A DNA stretch of 64,000 nt from Streptomyces sp. AC555_RSS877 (lineage in GTDB: Bacteria; Actinomycetota; Actinomycetes; Streptomycetales; Streptomycetaceae), in the NCBI RefSeq assembly GCF_019049245.1, contig NZ_JAGMUK010000025.1, positions 124,001-188,000 of the forward strand, given 5' to 3'. A program made the translations under genes and the position numbers. Under the pieces are notes generated by a model. It saw only the letters and a list, made by a program, of their open reading frames with translations. It did no database searches and had not been told where the DNA came from. Below are positions 32,357-41,053 of the stretch, one piece after another; position 1 is the stretch's first letter, and each line of letters begins with the position of its first letter.

Positions 32357-33991
32357 TCAGCTCTCGGGCCGGGCCCGCTCCACCACCGACGCCAGATCCA
32401 GACTGTGCGGCAGCGTTCCGAAGGCCGCGCCCGCGTCGCGGCCCAGGCGGGACGCGCAGAACAGGTCGGCGACCTCCGGCGGCGCGTACCGCACGAGCAG
32501 CGACCCCTGGAGCACCAGTGCGAGCCGCTCGGTCAGCCGCCGGGCCCGGGCCTCGGCGCCCTCCAGGTCCGCGAGTTCGGTCAGCAGGTCCTTGATCGCC
32601 GCGTCCAGACGGTGGTCGGCGCCGCGTGCCGTGCCGACCTCCTGGAGGTAGGCGTTCAGCGCCATCGGTTCGCGTTGCAGCGCCCGCAGCACGTCAAGGG
32701 CCTGGACGTTCCCGGCCCCCTCCCAGATCGAGTTGAGCGGCGACTCGCGCACCAGCCGCGGCATCTGCGACTCCTCGACGTACCCGTTGCCGCCCAGGCA
32801 CTCGGACGCCTCGACCGCCACCGGCGAACACCGCTTGGTCACCCAGTACTTGGCGGCCGGCACCGCGATCCTGAGCAACGCCCGCTCCTGCTCGCCGCCG
32901 TCGTCGTACGCCGCCGCGAGCCGCAGCCCGAGCGTGGTCGCCGCCTCGGACTCCAGGGCGAGGTCGGCCAGGACGTTGCGCATCAGCGGCTTGTCGACGA
33001 GCTTGCCGCCGAACACCTCGCGGTGCGTGCAGTGGTGCACGGCCTGCGCGACGGCCTGCCGCATCAGCCCCGCCGAGCCGAGGACGCAGTCGAGCCGGGT
33101 CGCCGCGACCATCTCGATGATGGTGCGCACCCCGCGCCCCTCCTCACCGACCCGGCGGGCCCACGTCCCGTCGAACTCGACCTCGGCGGACGCGTTCGAC
33201 CGGTTGCCCAGCTTGTCCTTGAGCCGCTGGATCATGAAGACGTTGCGGGTGCCGTCCTCCAGCACCCGCGGCACCAGGAAACACGTCAGCCCCTGCGAGG
33301 CCTGGGCGAGCACCAGGAACCCGTCCGACATCGGCGCCGAGCAGAACCACTTGTGCCCGGTCAGCCGGTACGTCCCGTCCTCGGCGAGGGGTGTGGCCGC
33401 CGTCGTGTTGGCCCGTACGTCGCTGCCGCCCTGCTTCTCCGTCATGCCCATTCCGAACAGCGCCCCGGCCTTGAGCCGGGCCGGCCGCAGCTCACGGTCG
33501 TAGACCATCGAGGCCAGCCGGGGCTCCCACACGGCGGCGAGAGCGGGATCCGCGCGCAGCGCGGGCACCGCCGCGTGCGTCATGGACAGCGGGCAGAGGT
33601 TGCCGGCCTCGACCTGCGTCCACAGCAGGAAGGCGGCCGCGCGCCGCACGTGCCCGCCGGGCCGGGACCAGGCCGCGGTCAGGCCCGCCGAGACACCCTT
33701 GCCGAGCAGCCGGTGCCAGGCCGGATGGAAGTCGACCTCGTCGACGCGCTGCCCGTAGCGGTCGTGGGTGCGCAGCCCGGGCGGATTCTCGTTCGCCTGC
33801 GCCCCCCACTCCTGCACCTGCGCCGAGCCGCAGGCCCGGCCGAGCGCCGCGAGCTCTGCGCGCACCTCGCCGAGCAGGTCCGGGGCGGTGTGCCGGTCCA
33901 CCGCCGCCGTCAGGGCGCGGTCGGCGGTGAACGCGTCGTACCCGACCAACGGCGGCGGCTGGTTGGTCACGGTGTGGGTGCTGCCTGCCAT
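32357..33991 (-). CDS. AidB-like acyl-CoA dehydrogenase
   Basis: This 544-residue flavoprotein resembles the AidB subfamily of acyl-CoA dehydrogenases. It carries GMGMTEKQGGSDVRANTT (flavin loop), HKWFCSAPMSD, and the family-specific ASECLGGNGYVEESQMPRL followed by SIWEGAGNVQALDVLRAL. AidB proteins bind FAD and DNA and are linked to alkylation damage; an acyl-CoA role cannot be excluded. The ATG at 33991 follows a -10-like TAGGTT (minus strand, 33999-34004) by 7 nt, suggesting a leaderless transcript. The -35 region falls in the 3' end of the TnpB element. Confidence 0.88.
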   Translation of the reverse strand: MAGSTHTVTNQPPPLVGYDAFTADRALTAAVDRHTAPDLLGEVRAELAALGRACGSAQVQEWGAQANENPPGLRTHDRYGQRVDEVDFHPAWHRLLGKGVSAGLTAAWSRPGGHVRRAAAFLLWTQVEAGNLCPLSMTHAAVPALRADPALAAVWEPRLASMVYDRELRPARLKAGALFGMGMTEKQGGSDVRANTTAATPLAEDGTYRLTGHKWFCSAPMSDGFLVLAQASQGLTCFLVPRVLEDGTRNVFMIQRLKDKLGNRSNASAEVEFDGTWARRVGEEGRGVRTIIEMVAATRLDCVLGSAGLMRQAVAQAVHHCTHREVFGGKLVDKPLMRNVLADLALESEAATTLGLRLAAAYDDGGEQERALLRIAVPAAKYWVTKRCSPVAVEASECLGGNGYVEESQMPRLVRESPLNSIWEGAGNVQALDVLRALQREPMALNAYLQEVGTARGADHRLDAAIKDLLTELADLEGAEARARRLTERLALVLQGSLLVRYAPPEVADLFCASRLGRDAGAAFGTLPHSLDLASVVERARPES

Positions 33992-34010
33992 GTCAGCGAA
34001 CCTACCGTTC

Positions 34011-35717
34011 CTACGGACTGAGCGGGAGTGTGTCCTGTTGCCAGGAGTCCTGCTCAGCCGGGTGCTCCGAACGGTGTTGGGCACCCTGGTCGCCCGCTTT
34101 CACTCCACGACCCGGCGGCGCGCATCTGGTGCGTGGTCCGGGCAGGTGGGGGCGGGTTTCCTCGCGCCGTCGGGTGTCCGGTCGGGCCTGGACGGTCCGA
34201 TGCCCACCACGATCACTCTGGTCGGGGTGGGGCGGTGCCGTCCGTCGCCGGATCGGATGTCCGAGGGCGCGTCGCCCGACCGCGATGCTCGCCGCATCGT
34301 GTCGGGACATCTTGCGTCGTGGGGTGGTCAGGGGTTTCTGCCAGTGCTGGGCACCCCAGCGGCTGGTGTAGGCCGGGTCGACCGCGACGATGGCCACTGC
34401 CTGTTCGGCGGCCATCGAGACGAGGCGGGTTTTGAGTTTGGCGGTGGGGAAGCGGGAGAGCAGGCGGCGTAAGCGTTTGTTGCGGCCGTGCTTCTCCCGG
34501 CTGGTGCCGTCGGTGAAGTCGAGGTCCTCGATGGCGATCGCGGCGGCCCCGCAGCGCCGGGTGTGGTGCAGAAGCCGGGTCAGCGCGTGCCGGATCTGCG
34601 CGTCCCGGTGCCCGGCGCTGCCGCTCAGGTCGTAGAAGAACCGTTGTGGTTCGCCGACCGGGTTGCCGTGCACGTCGAGCTGCCAGGCGGCGAGGTGGTC
34701 GTCGTTCATGTCCACCCCCACCACCCCCCGCGCCAGTGCCGCTTCCCTGGGCAGGACGGGGGCGGCGGCGCGCTGCCAGGACGCGGTGACATACCAGCGG
34801 CCGCGCACCGTGTCGTGGTGGATGCGGTAGGCGACCGCCCGGTTCGCGATGATCCGATCAAGCCACTCCTGGCCGCGGTGCTGAAACGCCACGGTCGCGT
34901 TGAGGACGTAGCGGCCGTGGGGGGCGTTGGCCAGGCGGACCAGCGGGGCTGGGAGCTTGATGGACACCTGTCCGGTGTCGGTGACGCGAATGGTTTCGTT
35001 GCCGAAGCGTTTGCCCGTCTCGCCGTCGGCGGCCAGGAACATCCGCTCCGCCCGCCACCGCTCCCGCCAGGCCCGTTCACTCAGCCCGGCCGCCGCCAGG
35101 TGGTGGCGGGTGTTCGCGAGGCGTTTGCCGCCGCGCACCACGTGCACCCGGCCCGCCTGCCAGTCCGCCTCCACCATCGTCAGTCGGTCCTTGAGGGTGT
35201 ACCTGCGGCGGGACTTGGCATGCCACTCACCACGCGAGGCATAGCCGCACACCAGCCCCTCCCGCTTGTCCGCCTTCGCGCCCAGCGGCCGCATCAGGCG
35301 CGCCTCGATGGAAGCAATCTGCGTACGCAGCCAGGCCAGGTACGCGGCCTGTCCGCGCCGGGCCAGCGCCCACTGCTCATGGGTGGCCTTGGTGATACTG
35401 CCCGCCCAACGCGCCGACGACCTCCCGGTCAGCTCCCGCTTGCGCACCGCCCACCCGGCCGCATCATGCGCCAATCCCTGCCGGGACCGCTCCGCGAGAT
35501 CCCCGGCCGCCAGCGAACCCAAGTAGACGCCGACCTCAGCGAGCACCACCGCATCCGACTCGCTCACCCGCAGCCGGTCCCGAATCGCCACCCCCGTCGG
35601 GCCGCGCACCACGAACGACGCCGCCACCTCCCGCAACCCGCCCACGCATCCACCCCCTGCCCGGACCGAGATCCCCGTCACCACAGTCAACGAGCCACGT
35701 CCGCAAAGGTCACCCAT
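34011..35717 (-). CDS. TnpB-related RNA-guided nuclease homologue
   Basis: This protein of about 568 residues has a C-terminal RuvC-like domain with all three acidic residues visible: Asp336 in GVVGVDMNDDHLA, Glu397 in AIEDLDF and Asp474 in RHDAASIAV. The usual TnpB four-cysteine zinc finger between Glu and the last Asp is missing; the region reads VDPAYTSRWGAQHWQ. After Asp474 about 94 low-complexity, Arg/Pro/Gln-rich residues run to the hairpin end, where an overlapping guide (omega/reRNA) would be expected. It matches the standalone TnpB-related proteins common in Streptomyces. The start is uncertain (ATG 35717; GTG codons downstream; ATG 35825 upstream). Confidence 0.78.
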   Translation of the reverse strand: MGDLCGRGSLTVVTGISVRAGGGCVGGLREVAASFVVRGPTGVAIRDRLRVSESDAVVLAEVGVYLGSLAAGDLAERSRQGLAHDAAGWAVRKRELTGRSSARWAGSITKATHEQWALARRGQAAYLAWLRTQIASIEARLMRPLGAKADKREGLVCGYASRGEWHAKSRRRYTLKDRLTMVEADWQAGRVHVVRGGKRLANTRHHLAAAGLSERAWRERWRAERMFLAADGETGKRFGNETIRVTDTGQVSIKLPAPLVRLANAPHGRYVLNATVAFQHRGQEWLDRIIANRAVAYRIHHDTVRGRWYVTASWQRAAAPVLPREAALARGVVGVDMNDDHLAAWQLDVHGNPVGEPQRFFYDLSGSAGHRDAQIRHALTRLLHHTRRCGAAAIAIEDLDFTDGTSREKHGRNKRLRRLLSRFPTAKLKTRLVSMAAEQAVAIVAVDPAYTSRWGAQHWQKPLTTPRRKMSRHDAASIAVGRRALGHPIRRRTAPPHPDQSDRGGHRTVQARPDTRRREETRPHLPGPRTRCAPPGRGVKAGDQGAQHRSEHPAEQDSWQQDTLPLSP

Positions 35718-35855
35718 TCGACCCACGAACTCCCGTTCCCTCTCAAACCGCAGGCCACGGCACACCCCCTCCGAAAGACCCTCCTGACGCACAGATGAAC
35801 CACCACATCCAGTACAGGCACTCACTCACGCTCACCAGAAGTCACTTCTGCTCAG
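34011..35855 (-). mobile_element. TnpB-only IS200/IS605-type element
   Basis: The element is bounded by two related hairpins in the same orientation, as in IS200/IS605 elements. The left end is on the minus strand at 35836-35855 (CTGAGCAGAAGTGACTTCTG) and the right end at 34041-34057 (CTGAGCAGGACTCCTGG). Both start CTGAGCAG and fold as CAGAAG/CTTCTG or CAGGA/TCCTG. No Y1 transposase (TnpA) is present, so it would need help in trans. Exact termini, target tetranucleotide and TAM cannot be set from one copy. Confidence 0.65.
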
Positions 35856-35999
35856 TACACCGGCAGCAGTTCCTCACCCCGCCCGGCGGAGCTCACCACA
35901 CCGACGTGGCGGCCGGTCCCGGGGGCCGGGGGGTGCGGAACCGACGCGTCCCCGCCCGGCCGCAGCCCCGGGGGGATGAGCACAGCCAGGCACGACGGA

Positions 36000-36005
36000 T
36001 ACCTT
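36000..36005 (+). promoter_or_regulatory. -10 box of a leaderless promoter
   Basis: TACCTT ends 6 nt before the in-frame GTG at 36012. The same arrangement (TAnnnT, 6-8 nt, start codon) recurs before at least nine other genes in the window, which favours GTG 36012 over ATG 35976 as the translation start. Confidence 0.45.
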
Positions 36006-36011
36006 TGGTTC

Positions 36012-37163
36012 GTGCAGCCAGCAAGTGAATCCCCTCAGCCGCCCGCCGGCCGCCTCCACCGGGCGCGTGCCCTCTATCGGAACGTCTCGAAGCGCAGGAC
36101 CGCCTGGCTGTTGATCAAGGACACGGTCAACTCATGCATGGAGTACCGCATCCTGGGCCTCGCGGCCGAGGCGGCGTTCTTCACGCTGCTGTCCGTGCCG
36201 CCGCTGCTGCTGAGCATGATCGGGCTCCTCGGCTACGTCGACGACTGGACCGGCGCCGACACCATCGCGAGCCTGGAGACCAACCTCCTCGAGGCCTCGC
36301 GCACGATCCTGTCCGACAAGGGCGTCACCGAGATCGCCCAGCCGATCCTGCACGACGTGATGAAGGGCGGCCGGCCCGACGTCATCTCCATAGGCTTCCT
36401 GTTCGCCCTGTGGTCGGGTTCCCGCGCGGTGAACGTCTTCATCGACACCATCACCGTGATGTACGGCCTCGACGGCGTGCGCGGCATCGTCAAGACCCGC
36501 CTGATGGCCTTCCTGCTGTTCATCGTGGCCCTGCTGATCGGCTCGGTCGCGCTGCCGCTGATGGTGGCTGGGCCGGACGCGGTGGTGAACATCGTGCCGT
36601 GGTCCGAGACCGTCGTACAGGTGCTCTACTGGCCCGTCGTCATCGTGCTGTCCATCGTCTTCCTGACGACGCTCTACCACGTGTCCGTCCCCGTCCGCTC
36701 CCCGTGGATCGAGGACGTGCCCGGCGCCCTGATGGCCCTCGGCATGTGGGTCCTCGGCAGCTTCCTGCTGCGCATCTACCTGACCAACACGGTCGAGGGC
36801 CCCACGATCTACGGCTCCCTCGCCGCGCCCGTCGCCGTCCTTCTCTGGATCGGCGTGTCCGCGTTCGCCGTCCTCGTCGGCGCCGCGGTCAACGCCGCGA
36901 TCGACCGGGTCTGGCCGGCCGCCGCGACGGCCGCGGCCCGCGCCGCCAACGAACGGCTGCGCGAGGCGCAGGTCGCCGAGTACGTAGCCCGTGCCACCGC
37001 GGCCCGCGCGTCGGTCCCGGACGATCCGGACGACCCGGACATGCCCTCCGAGTTCCCGGAGCGCTGGTCGCGCTTCCTGCCGCCGGAGGACGTGACCTCC
37101 CGCCTGCGCACCCACGTGAAGAGCACCCACCCCCACTCCCCGCACAAGCCGGAGGGTTCCTAG
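36012..37163 (+). CDS. YihY/virulence factor BrkB family membrane protein
   Basis: This 383-residue protein has about six TM helices. The family core is visible as YRILGLAAEAAFFTLLSVPP near the first helix, WSGSRAVNVFIDTITVMYGL, and the C-terminal GSLAAPVAVLLWIGVSAFAVLVGAAVNAA. It was once misnamed ribonuclease BN; the function is unknown. A charged cytoplasmic tail of about 70 residues follows (DDPDDPDMPSEFPERW). The leaderless-type -10 box decides GTG 36012; ATG 35976 would add 12 residues. It is bordered upstream by the left end of the TnpB element. Confidence 0.88.
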   Translation: MQPASESPQPPAGRLHRARALYRNVSKRRTAWLLIKDTVNSCMEYRILGLAAEAAFFTLLSVPPLLLSMIGLLGYVDDWTGADTIASLETNLLEASRTILSDKGVTEIAQPILHDVMKGGRPDVISIGFLFALWSGSRAVNVFIDTITVMYGLDGVRGIVKTRLMAFLLFIVALLIGSVALPLMVAGPDAVVNIVPWSETVVQVLYWPVVIVLSIVFLTTLYHVSVPVRSPWIEDVPGALMALGMWVLGSFLLRIYLTNTVEGPTIYGSLAAPVAVLLWIGVSAFAVLVGAAVNAAIDRVWPAAATAAARAANERLREAQVAEYVARATAARASVPDDPDDPDMPSEFPERWSRFLPPEDVTSRLRTHVKSTHPHSPHKPEGS

Positions 37164-37184
37164 AAGACGTGGGCCGGCCGTGCG

Positions 37185-37229
37185 CCCCGGAGGGGGCGGG
37201 GAACCGCGCGACCAGCCCCGACCGCCCCG
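37185..37229 (+). repeat. Dispersed intergenic repeat fragment
   Basis: The stretch containing GGGGCGGGGAACCGCGCGAC and CCAGCCCCGACC lies just after the YihY stop, between convergent genes. It resembles a GCGGGGAACTGCGCGACCAGC-type repeat I recall as very common between Streptomyces genes. Its function is unknown. The remaining gap to 37266 shows nothing else. Confidence 0.45.
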
Positions 37230-37266
37230 AAGCCGGCAAGCTCCCGCACCCCTGCGGCGCTCCCCG

Positions 37267-38118
37267 CTACACGTGCCACGCCCCCGCCGACGCGGCCTCC
37301 CGCACGAACTCCCCGAAGTCCCGGGCCTCCCGCCCCAGCACCTGACGCACGTCGTCGGTCAGCCGGGCATTACGCCCGTCCATCAGCCCCTCGAACACCT
37401 CGATCAGCAACTCCACCTCCTCCGTCGGCACCCCGAACCCCGCCAGCGTCTGTCCGTACGCCCGCACCGGCGCCGGCGTGTACGTCATCTTGACGCCGGT
37501 CGCCTCCGAGATCTCCGCGACCGCCTCCCGCCAGGTCAGCAGCCGCGGCCCGGTCACCTCCAGCGTCCGCCCCACATACCGGTCCCCGGACGCCAGCACC
37601 GCCGCGACGACCTCCCCGACGTCCCGCAGGTCGACGAACGGCTCCCGCACCTCACCCGCCGGGAACACCAGCTCCCCGTGGCGCAGCCCCTCCACCAGCG
37701 GCCCCTCGCTGAAGTTCTGCGCGAACCACGAGGCCCGTACGACCGTCCAGTCCGCGCCCGACGACGCCAGCGCCTCCTCGGTGGGCAGCGCCTGCGCCTC
37801 ACCGCGCGCCGACAGGAGCACCAGCCGTCGTACGCCGAGACCGACCGCCTCCCGGGCGAGCGCGCCGACCCCCTCGGCCGCCGCGGGGGCGCCGACGTCG
37901 GACGGGTACACGAGGTATGCCGCGTCGGAGTCCCGGAGCGTGTCCGCCCACGTCGTCGGGTCCTCCCAGTCGAAGCCCCGGGCGCGGGACGCGGCCCGCA
38001 CCGTGAGCCCGGCCGCCCGCGCGGCCTGGGCGACCCGGCTCCCGGTACGCCCGGAGGCACCGGTCACCACCACCGTCATGCTCTGCGTGTTCGCCGTGTC
38101 TTTCCTGATGTCCGTCAT
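37267..38118 (-). CDS. NmrA-like NAD(P)-binding protein
   Basis: This protein of about 283 residues belongs to the atypical short-chain dehydrogenase (NmrA/QOR2-like) family. The dinucleotide motif is VVVTGASGRTGSRVA. Later family features are LLSARGEA, WTVVRASWFAQNFSEG and EPFVDLRDVGEVVAAVL. It is probably an NADPH-sensing or quinone/ether-bond reductase; the substrate is unknown. The start is uncertain: ATG 38118 (MTDIRKDT) or ATG 38079, directly before the Rossmann strand. It is divergent from an AraC regulator, an arrangement typical for a regulator and its target. Confidence 0.85.
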   Translation of the reverse strand: MTDIRKDTANTQSMTVVVTGASGRTGSRVAQAARAAGLTVRAASRARGFDWEDPTTWADTLRDSDAAYLVYPSDVGAPAAAEGVGALAREAVGLGVRRLVLLSARGEAQALPTEEALASSGADWTVVRASWFAQNFSEGPLVEGLRHGELVFPAGEVREPFVDLRDVGEVVAAVLASGDRYVGRTLEVTGPRLLTWREAVAEISEATGVKMTYTPAPVRAYGQTLAGFGVPTEEVELLIEVFEGLMDGRNARLTDDVRQVLGREARDFGEFVREAASAGAWHV

Positions 38119-38186
38119 GCCTTCAGTCAACGGCCGCGTGCTGCAACGGCCCATCGCCGAACGGCTCATTCCCATGCGCGGGCGTC

Positions 38187-38192
38187 TACGCT
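38187..38192 (+). promoter_or_regulatory. -10 box of the AraC gene (leaderless)
   Basis: TACGCT ends 6 nt upstream of the ATG at 38199 in the 80-bp divergent gap with the NmrA-like gene. The spacing predicts a transcript starting at the A of ATG. Confidence 0.45.
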
Positions 38193-38198
38193 GACGCC

Positions 38199-39179
38199 AT
38201 GGACGCGCCCCCACGCTCGAACATGCTCACGCGGGGGGACCCCCTCGCAGGCCTCCTGGAGGGTCCCCGCGCCCGGGGCGCCTTCATGATCCGTGCGTGT
38301 TTCGATCCGCCCTGGGCGGTCCGTATCGAGGACAGGGCCCCGCTGACCGTGATGCTGATGGTCCGCGGCGAGTCCTGGATCGTGCCGGACACGGGGGAGC
38401 GGGTGCGGCTGCGAGCAGGCGAGCTGGCCATCGCGCGCGGCCCCGACCCGTACACCTGCGCCGACGACCCCGGCACCGCGCCCCAGGCGGTGATCCTGCC
38501 GGGCGCCGAGTGCCGCTACCCCGACGGACGTCCGCTCAACGGTTCCATGGACATCGGCGTACGCAGCTGGGGCGACCGGACCGACGGCTCCACGGTGATG
38601 CTGATCGGGACGTACCTGGTCCACGGCGAGATCAGCGACCGGCTGCTGGACGCGCTGCCGCCGCTGCTGCACCTGACGTCCGACATGTGGCGGTGCGCGC
38701 TCACGCCCGTCCTCATGGAGGAGGTCGTGCGCGACGAACCGGGCCAGGAGGTCGTCCTGGACCGCCTCCTCGACCTCCTGGTCATCGCCGCGCTCCGCGC
38801 CTGGTTCGCCCGCCCGGAAGCGGCGCCGCCCGCCTGGTACGCGGCACTCGCCGACCCCGTCGTCGGCCGGGTGCTCCGCCTGCTCCAGGACGACCCCGCC
38901 CACCCCTGGACGGTGGCCTCGCTCGCCGCGAAGGCCGGGGTGTCCCGGGCCGCGCTGGCCCGCCGCTTCACGGAACTCGTCGGCGAGCCCCCGATGACGT
39001 ACCTCACCGGCCGGCGTCTCGCCCTCGCCGCGGACCGCCTCCGCGACACCGACGACACCCTGGAGGCGATCGCCCGCCGGATCGGGTACGGCAGTGCGTT
39101 CGCCCTGTCCAGCGCCTTCAAGCGGGTGTACGGGGTGAGCCCGCAGGAGCATCGGACGCGGGTGTCGCACACGGCGTAG
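38199..39179 (+). CDS. AraC-family regulator with N-terminal cupin
   Basis: This 326-residue regulator has a cupin sensor (about residues 20-200; VMLMVRGESWIVPDTGERVRLRAGE) and a C-terminal pair of HTH motifs. The first is WTVASLAAKAGVSRAALARRF and the second is TLEAIARRIGYGSAFALSSAF. The end, VYGVSPQEHR, is standard for the family. The divergent NmrA-like oxidoreductase is its probable target. An electrophile- or quinone-responsive pair is plausible but unproven. Confidence 0.9.
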   Translation: MDAPPRSNMLTRGDPLAGLLEGPRARGAFMIRACFDPPWAVRIEDRAPLTVMLMVRGESWIVPDTGERVRLRAGELAIARGPDPYTCADDPGTAPQAVILPGAECRYPDGRPLNGSMDIGVRSWGDRTDGSTVMLIGTYLVHGEISDRLLDALPPLLHLTSDMWRCALTPVLMEEVVRDEPGQEVVLDRLLDLLVIAALRAWFARPEAAPPAWYAALADPVVGRVLRLLQDDPAHPWTVASLAAKAGVSRAALARRFTELVGEPPMTYLTGRRLALAADRLRDTDDTLEAIARRIGYGSAFALSSAFKRVYGVSPQEHRTRVSHTA

Positions 39180-39188
39180 CCTGGCGGC

Positions 39189-39878
39189 GTGTACGCGGAG
39201 CGGGCGTCCCGGCTGACCGGGGCGGTGGTGTGGACGAACACCCCGTCCGGGCCCGGCGCCGGACGCGTCCTGCCCGACGGCTGCATGGACCTGCTGTGGC
39301 ACGAGGGCCGGCTGGTGGTCGCCGGGCCCGACACGCGCGCGTACGTCACCGAGGGCCGGCCGAGCGCCTGGGCCGGCGTCCGCTTCTACCCGGGCACCGC
39401 GCCCGCCCTCCTGGGCGTACCGGCACACGAGATGCGCGACCGGCGGGTGGATCTGGCCGACCTGTGGCCGGCCGCGGAGGTACGACGCGTCACCGCCCGG
39501 GTGAACGCGGCCGACGACCCGGCGAGCGGCCTGGAGCGGGTGGCGTGGGAACGGGCCGCGGACACCGATCCCCTCGACCCGCTCCTGCGGCAGGTGGTCG
39601 CCGCCCTCGACGCGGGCCGCCCGGTCGCCGCCACCGCGGACGGACTCGGCGTCGGCGCCCGCCAGTTGCACCGCCGCTGCCTCACCGCGTTCGGCTACGG
39701 CCCCAAGACGCTGGCCCGGGTCCTCCGCCTCCAGCGCGCCCTCGCCCTGGCCCGCTCCGGCGTCCCCTTCGCGGAGACGGCGGCCCGGTCCGGCTTCGCG
39801 GACCAGGCCCATCTGGCAAGGGACGTAAGGGAGTTGGCCGGACTGCCGCTGACGGAACTACTGGGCCGCTCCGGGTAG
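39189..39878 (+). CDS. AraC-family regulator (short N-terminal domain)
   Basis: This 229-residue protein begins with a compact domain ([24 protein letters not shown]) seen in short AraC proteins, then a C-terminal HTH region ([20 protein letters not shown], and [22 protein letters not shown]). GTG 39189 starts 10 nt after the preceding AraC stop. A -10-like TAGCCT (39177-39182) overlaps that stop and ends 6 nt before the GTG, so the gene may also have its own leaderless promoter. Its 3' end overlaps the convergent VOC gene by 21 nt. The target is unknown. Confidence 0.85.
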   Translation: MYAERASRLTGAVVWTNTPSGPGAGRVLPDGCMDLLWHEGRLVVAGPDTRAYVTEGRPSAWAGVRFYPGTAPALLGVPAHEMRDRRVDLADLWPAAEVRRVTARVNAADDPASGLERVAWERAADTDPLDPLLRQVVAALDAGRPVAATADGLGVGARQLHRRCLTAFGYGPKTLARVLRLQRALALARSGVPFAETAARSGFADQAHLARDVRELAGLPLTELLGRSG

Positions 39879-40262
39879 CGGCGCGAACAGGTCGACCCCG
39901 TTGCCGTCCGGATCGAGCACCACCGCGTACCGCTGCCCCCACACGGCGTCCCAGGGCTTCAGCTCCCCGTGGTACCCGGCGCCCACCAGCTCCTCGTACA
40001 CCGAGTCGACCTCGGCCGGACTGTCACACAGCAGCGCGAGCGAGATGCGACCGCCCTCGGCCGGCGGCTGCCACTCCGGCTGGAGCTGGCGCACGCTCTC
40101 CTCACTGTCGAGCATCAACCGCAGCCCGCCCGGCAGCCCGGCCTCGGCGTGCGGCTGCTCTTCGGCCCCCTCGGGGAACACGAGACCCAGTCGGCGGTAG
40201 AAGGCGATGGAGACGGCCATGTCGGAGGCCACCAGGCCGATCGCGTCGAATCGTGGAGTCAT
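39858..40262 (-). CDS. VOC (glyoxalase/bleomycin-resistance) family protein
   Basis: This 134-residue protein of the vicinal oxygen chelate fold has beta-alpha-beta-beta-beta modules: [23 protein letters not shown] and, in the second half, [19 protein letters not shown]. Only some of the usual His/Glu metal ligands are evident, so a binding-only role is possible. The ATG at 40262 follows a -10-like TACGGT (minus strand 40269-40274) by 6 nt, so it is probably leaderless. Confidence 0.85.
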   Translation of the reverse strand: MTPRFDAIGLVASDMAVSIAFYRRLGLVFPEGAEEQPHAEAGLPGGLRLMLDSEESVRQLQPEWQPPAEGGRISLALLCDSPAEVDSVYEELVGAGYHGELKPWDAVWGQRYAVVLDPDGNGVDLFAPLPGAAQ

Positions 40263-40340
40263 GGGACCACCGTAGGCAGGGGTACGGGGGCCGGTCTTGA
40301 AGGAATCGGACACGTGCGGACAGTGCCGTGAGCTCGCCCG

Positions 40341-40973
40341 TCAGCCGAACGTCACCGGCCCCCGGGGCGTGTCCACCGTGAAGGAGATCCCCACCGGGCC
40401 CCGAACGAGGGGCAGTTCGGTTGCGACCGCGGCCAGCAGCGGCCGGATCTCCTCCGGTTCCGGGGCGCTCGCGGACAGCTCCAGCAGGGGAGTGGCGGGC
40501 AGGCCCGAGGCCGAGGGATGGGGCGAGGAACCCCAGTCGATGAGGAAGGGAACCAGGCCCGACGGGTGGGCGGGGTCGCCGTCGGTCAGGCGCCATCGCA
40601 GGAGGGTGCCGTCGGGTCTGCGACGGCTCATCGGGCGGACGGCGCCGGGGTCGTAGCCCCTGGCCCGGGCCGCCGTGACCGCCGCGTCCAGGTCGGGCGG
40701 GCTGATCGCCCAGGTGATCGTTCGCGGCCCGGGGAGCCGGTCGACGTCGAAGGGCCGTGGCAGGCCGGGTGCGGACTGCTCCGGATCCGGGCCGATGATC
40801 TCCAGGTAGCGGGCGCCGCCCAGGGAGACCAGCTGGTTCCGGGTGCCCAGCCCGACGTGCGCGCCGCCGGGGGCGGGGGCCACGCCGGTGCGCCGGGTGA
40901 AGTCGGCGACGGTCGCCGCCAAGTCGGGGGTCGCGAGGACGAGGTGGTCCAGCGTCGCGGGGATGGCGTTCAT
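40341..40973 (-). CDS. VOC-like protein (glyoxalase-like domain)
   Basis: This 210-residue protein begins MNAIPATLDHLVLATPDLAA, a Glyoxalase_3-type start, then HVGLGTRNQLVSLGGARYLEIIGPDP. It has a second domain with weak repeats. It differs from the neighbouring 134-residue VOC protein, and the two are probably independent. A -10-like TAGCCT (40982-40987, minus) lies 8 nt before the ATG at 40973. The substrate is unknown. Confidence 0.82.
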   Translation of the reverse strand: MNAIPATLDHLVLATPDLAATVADFTRRTGVAPAPGGAHVGLGTRNQLVSLGGARYLEIIGPDPEQSAPGLPRPFDVDRLPGPRTITWAISPPDLDAAVTAARARGYDPGAVRPMSRRRPDGTLLRWRLTDGDPAHPSGLVPFLIDWGSSPHPSASGLPATPLLELSASAPEPEEIRPLLAAVATELPLVRGPVGISFTVDTPRGPVTFG

Positions 40974-41053
40974 CGCCGCAGAGGCTACGCACTCCGGCAA
41001 CGGGAAGGGAACACCCGTACGGCCACCGAGGCTGTCCCCTAGGGTCGGGTGCC

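Noticed and set aside
32111..34021. Long plus-strand frame over the acyl-CoA dehydrogenase
   Set aside because: It encodes no recognisable domain, while the minus strand gives a full AidB-like protein.
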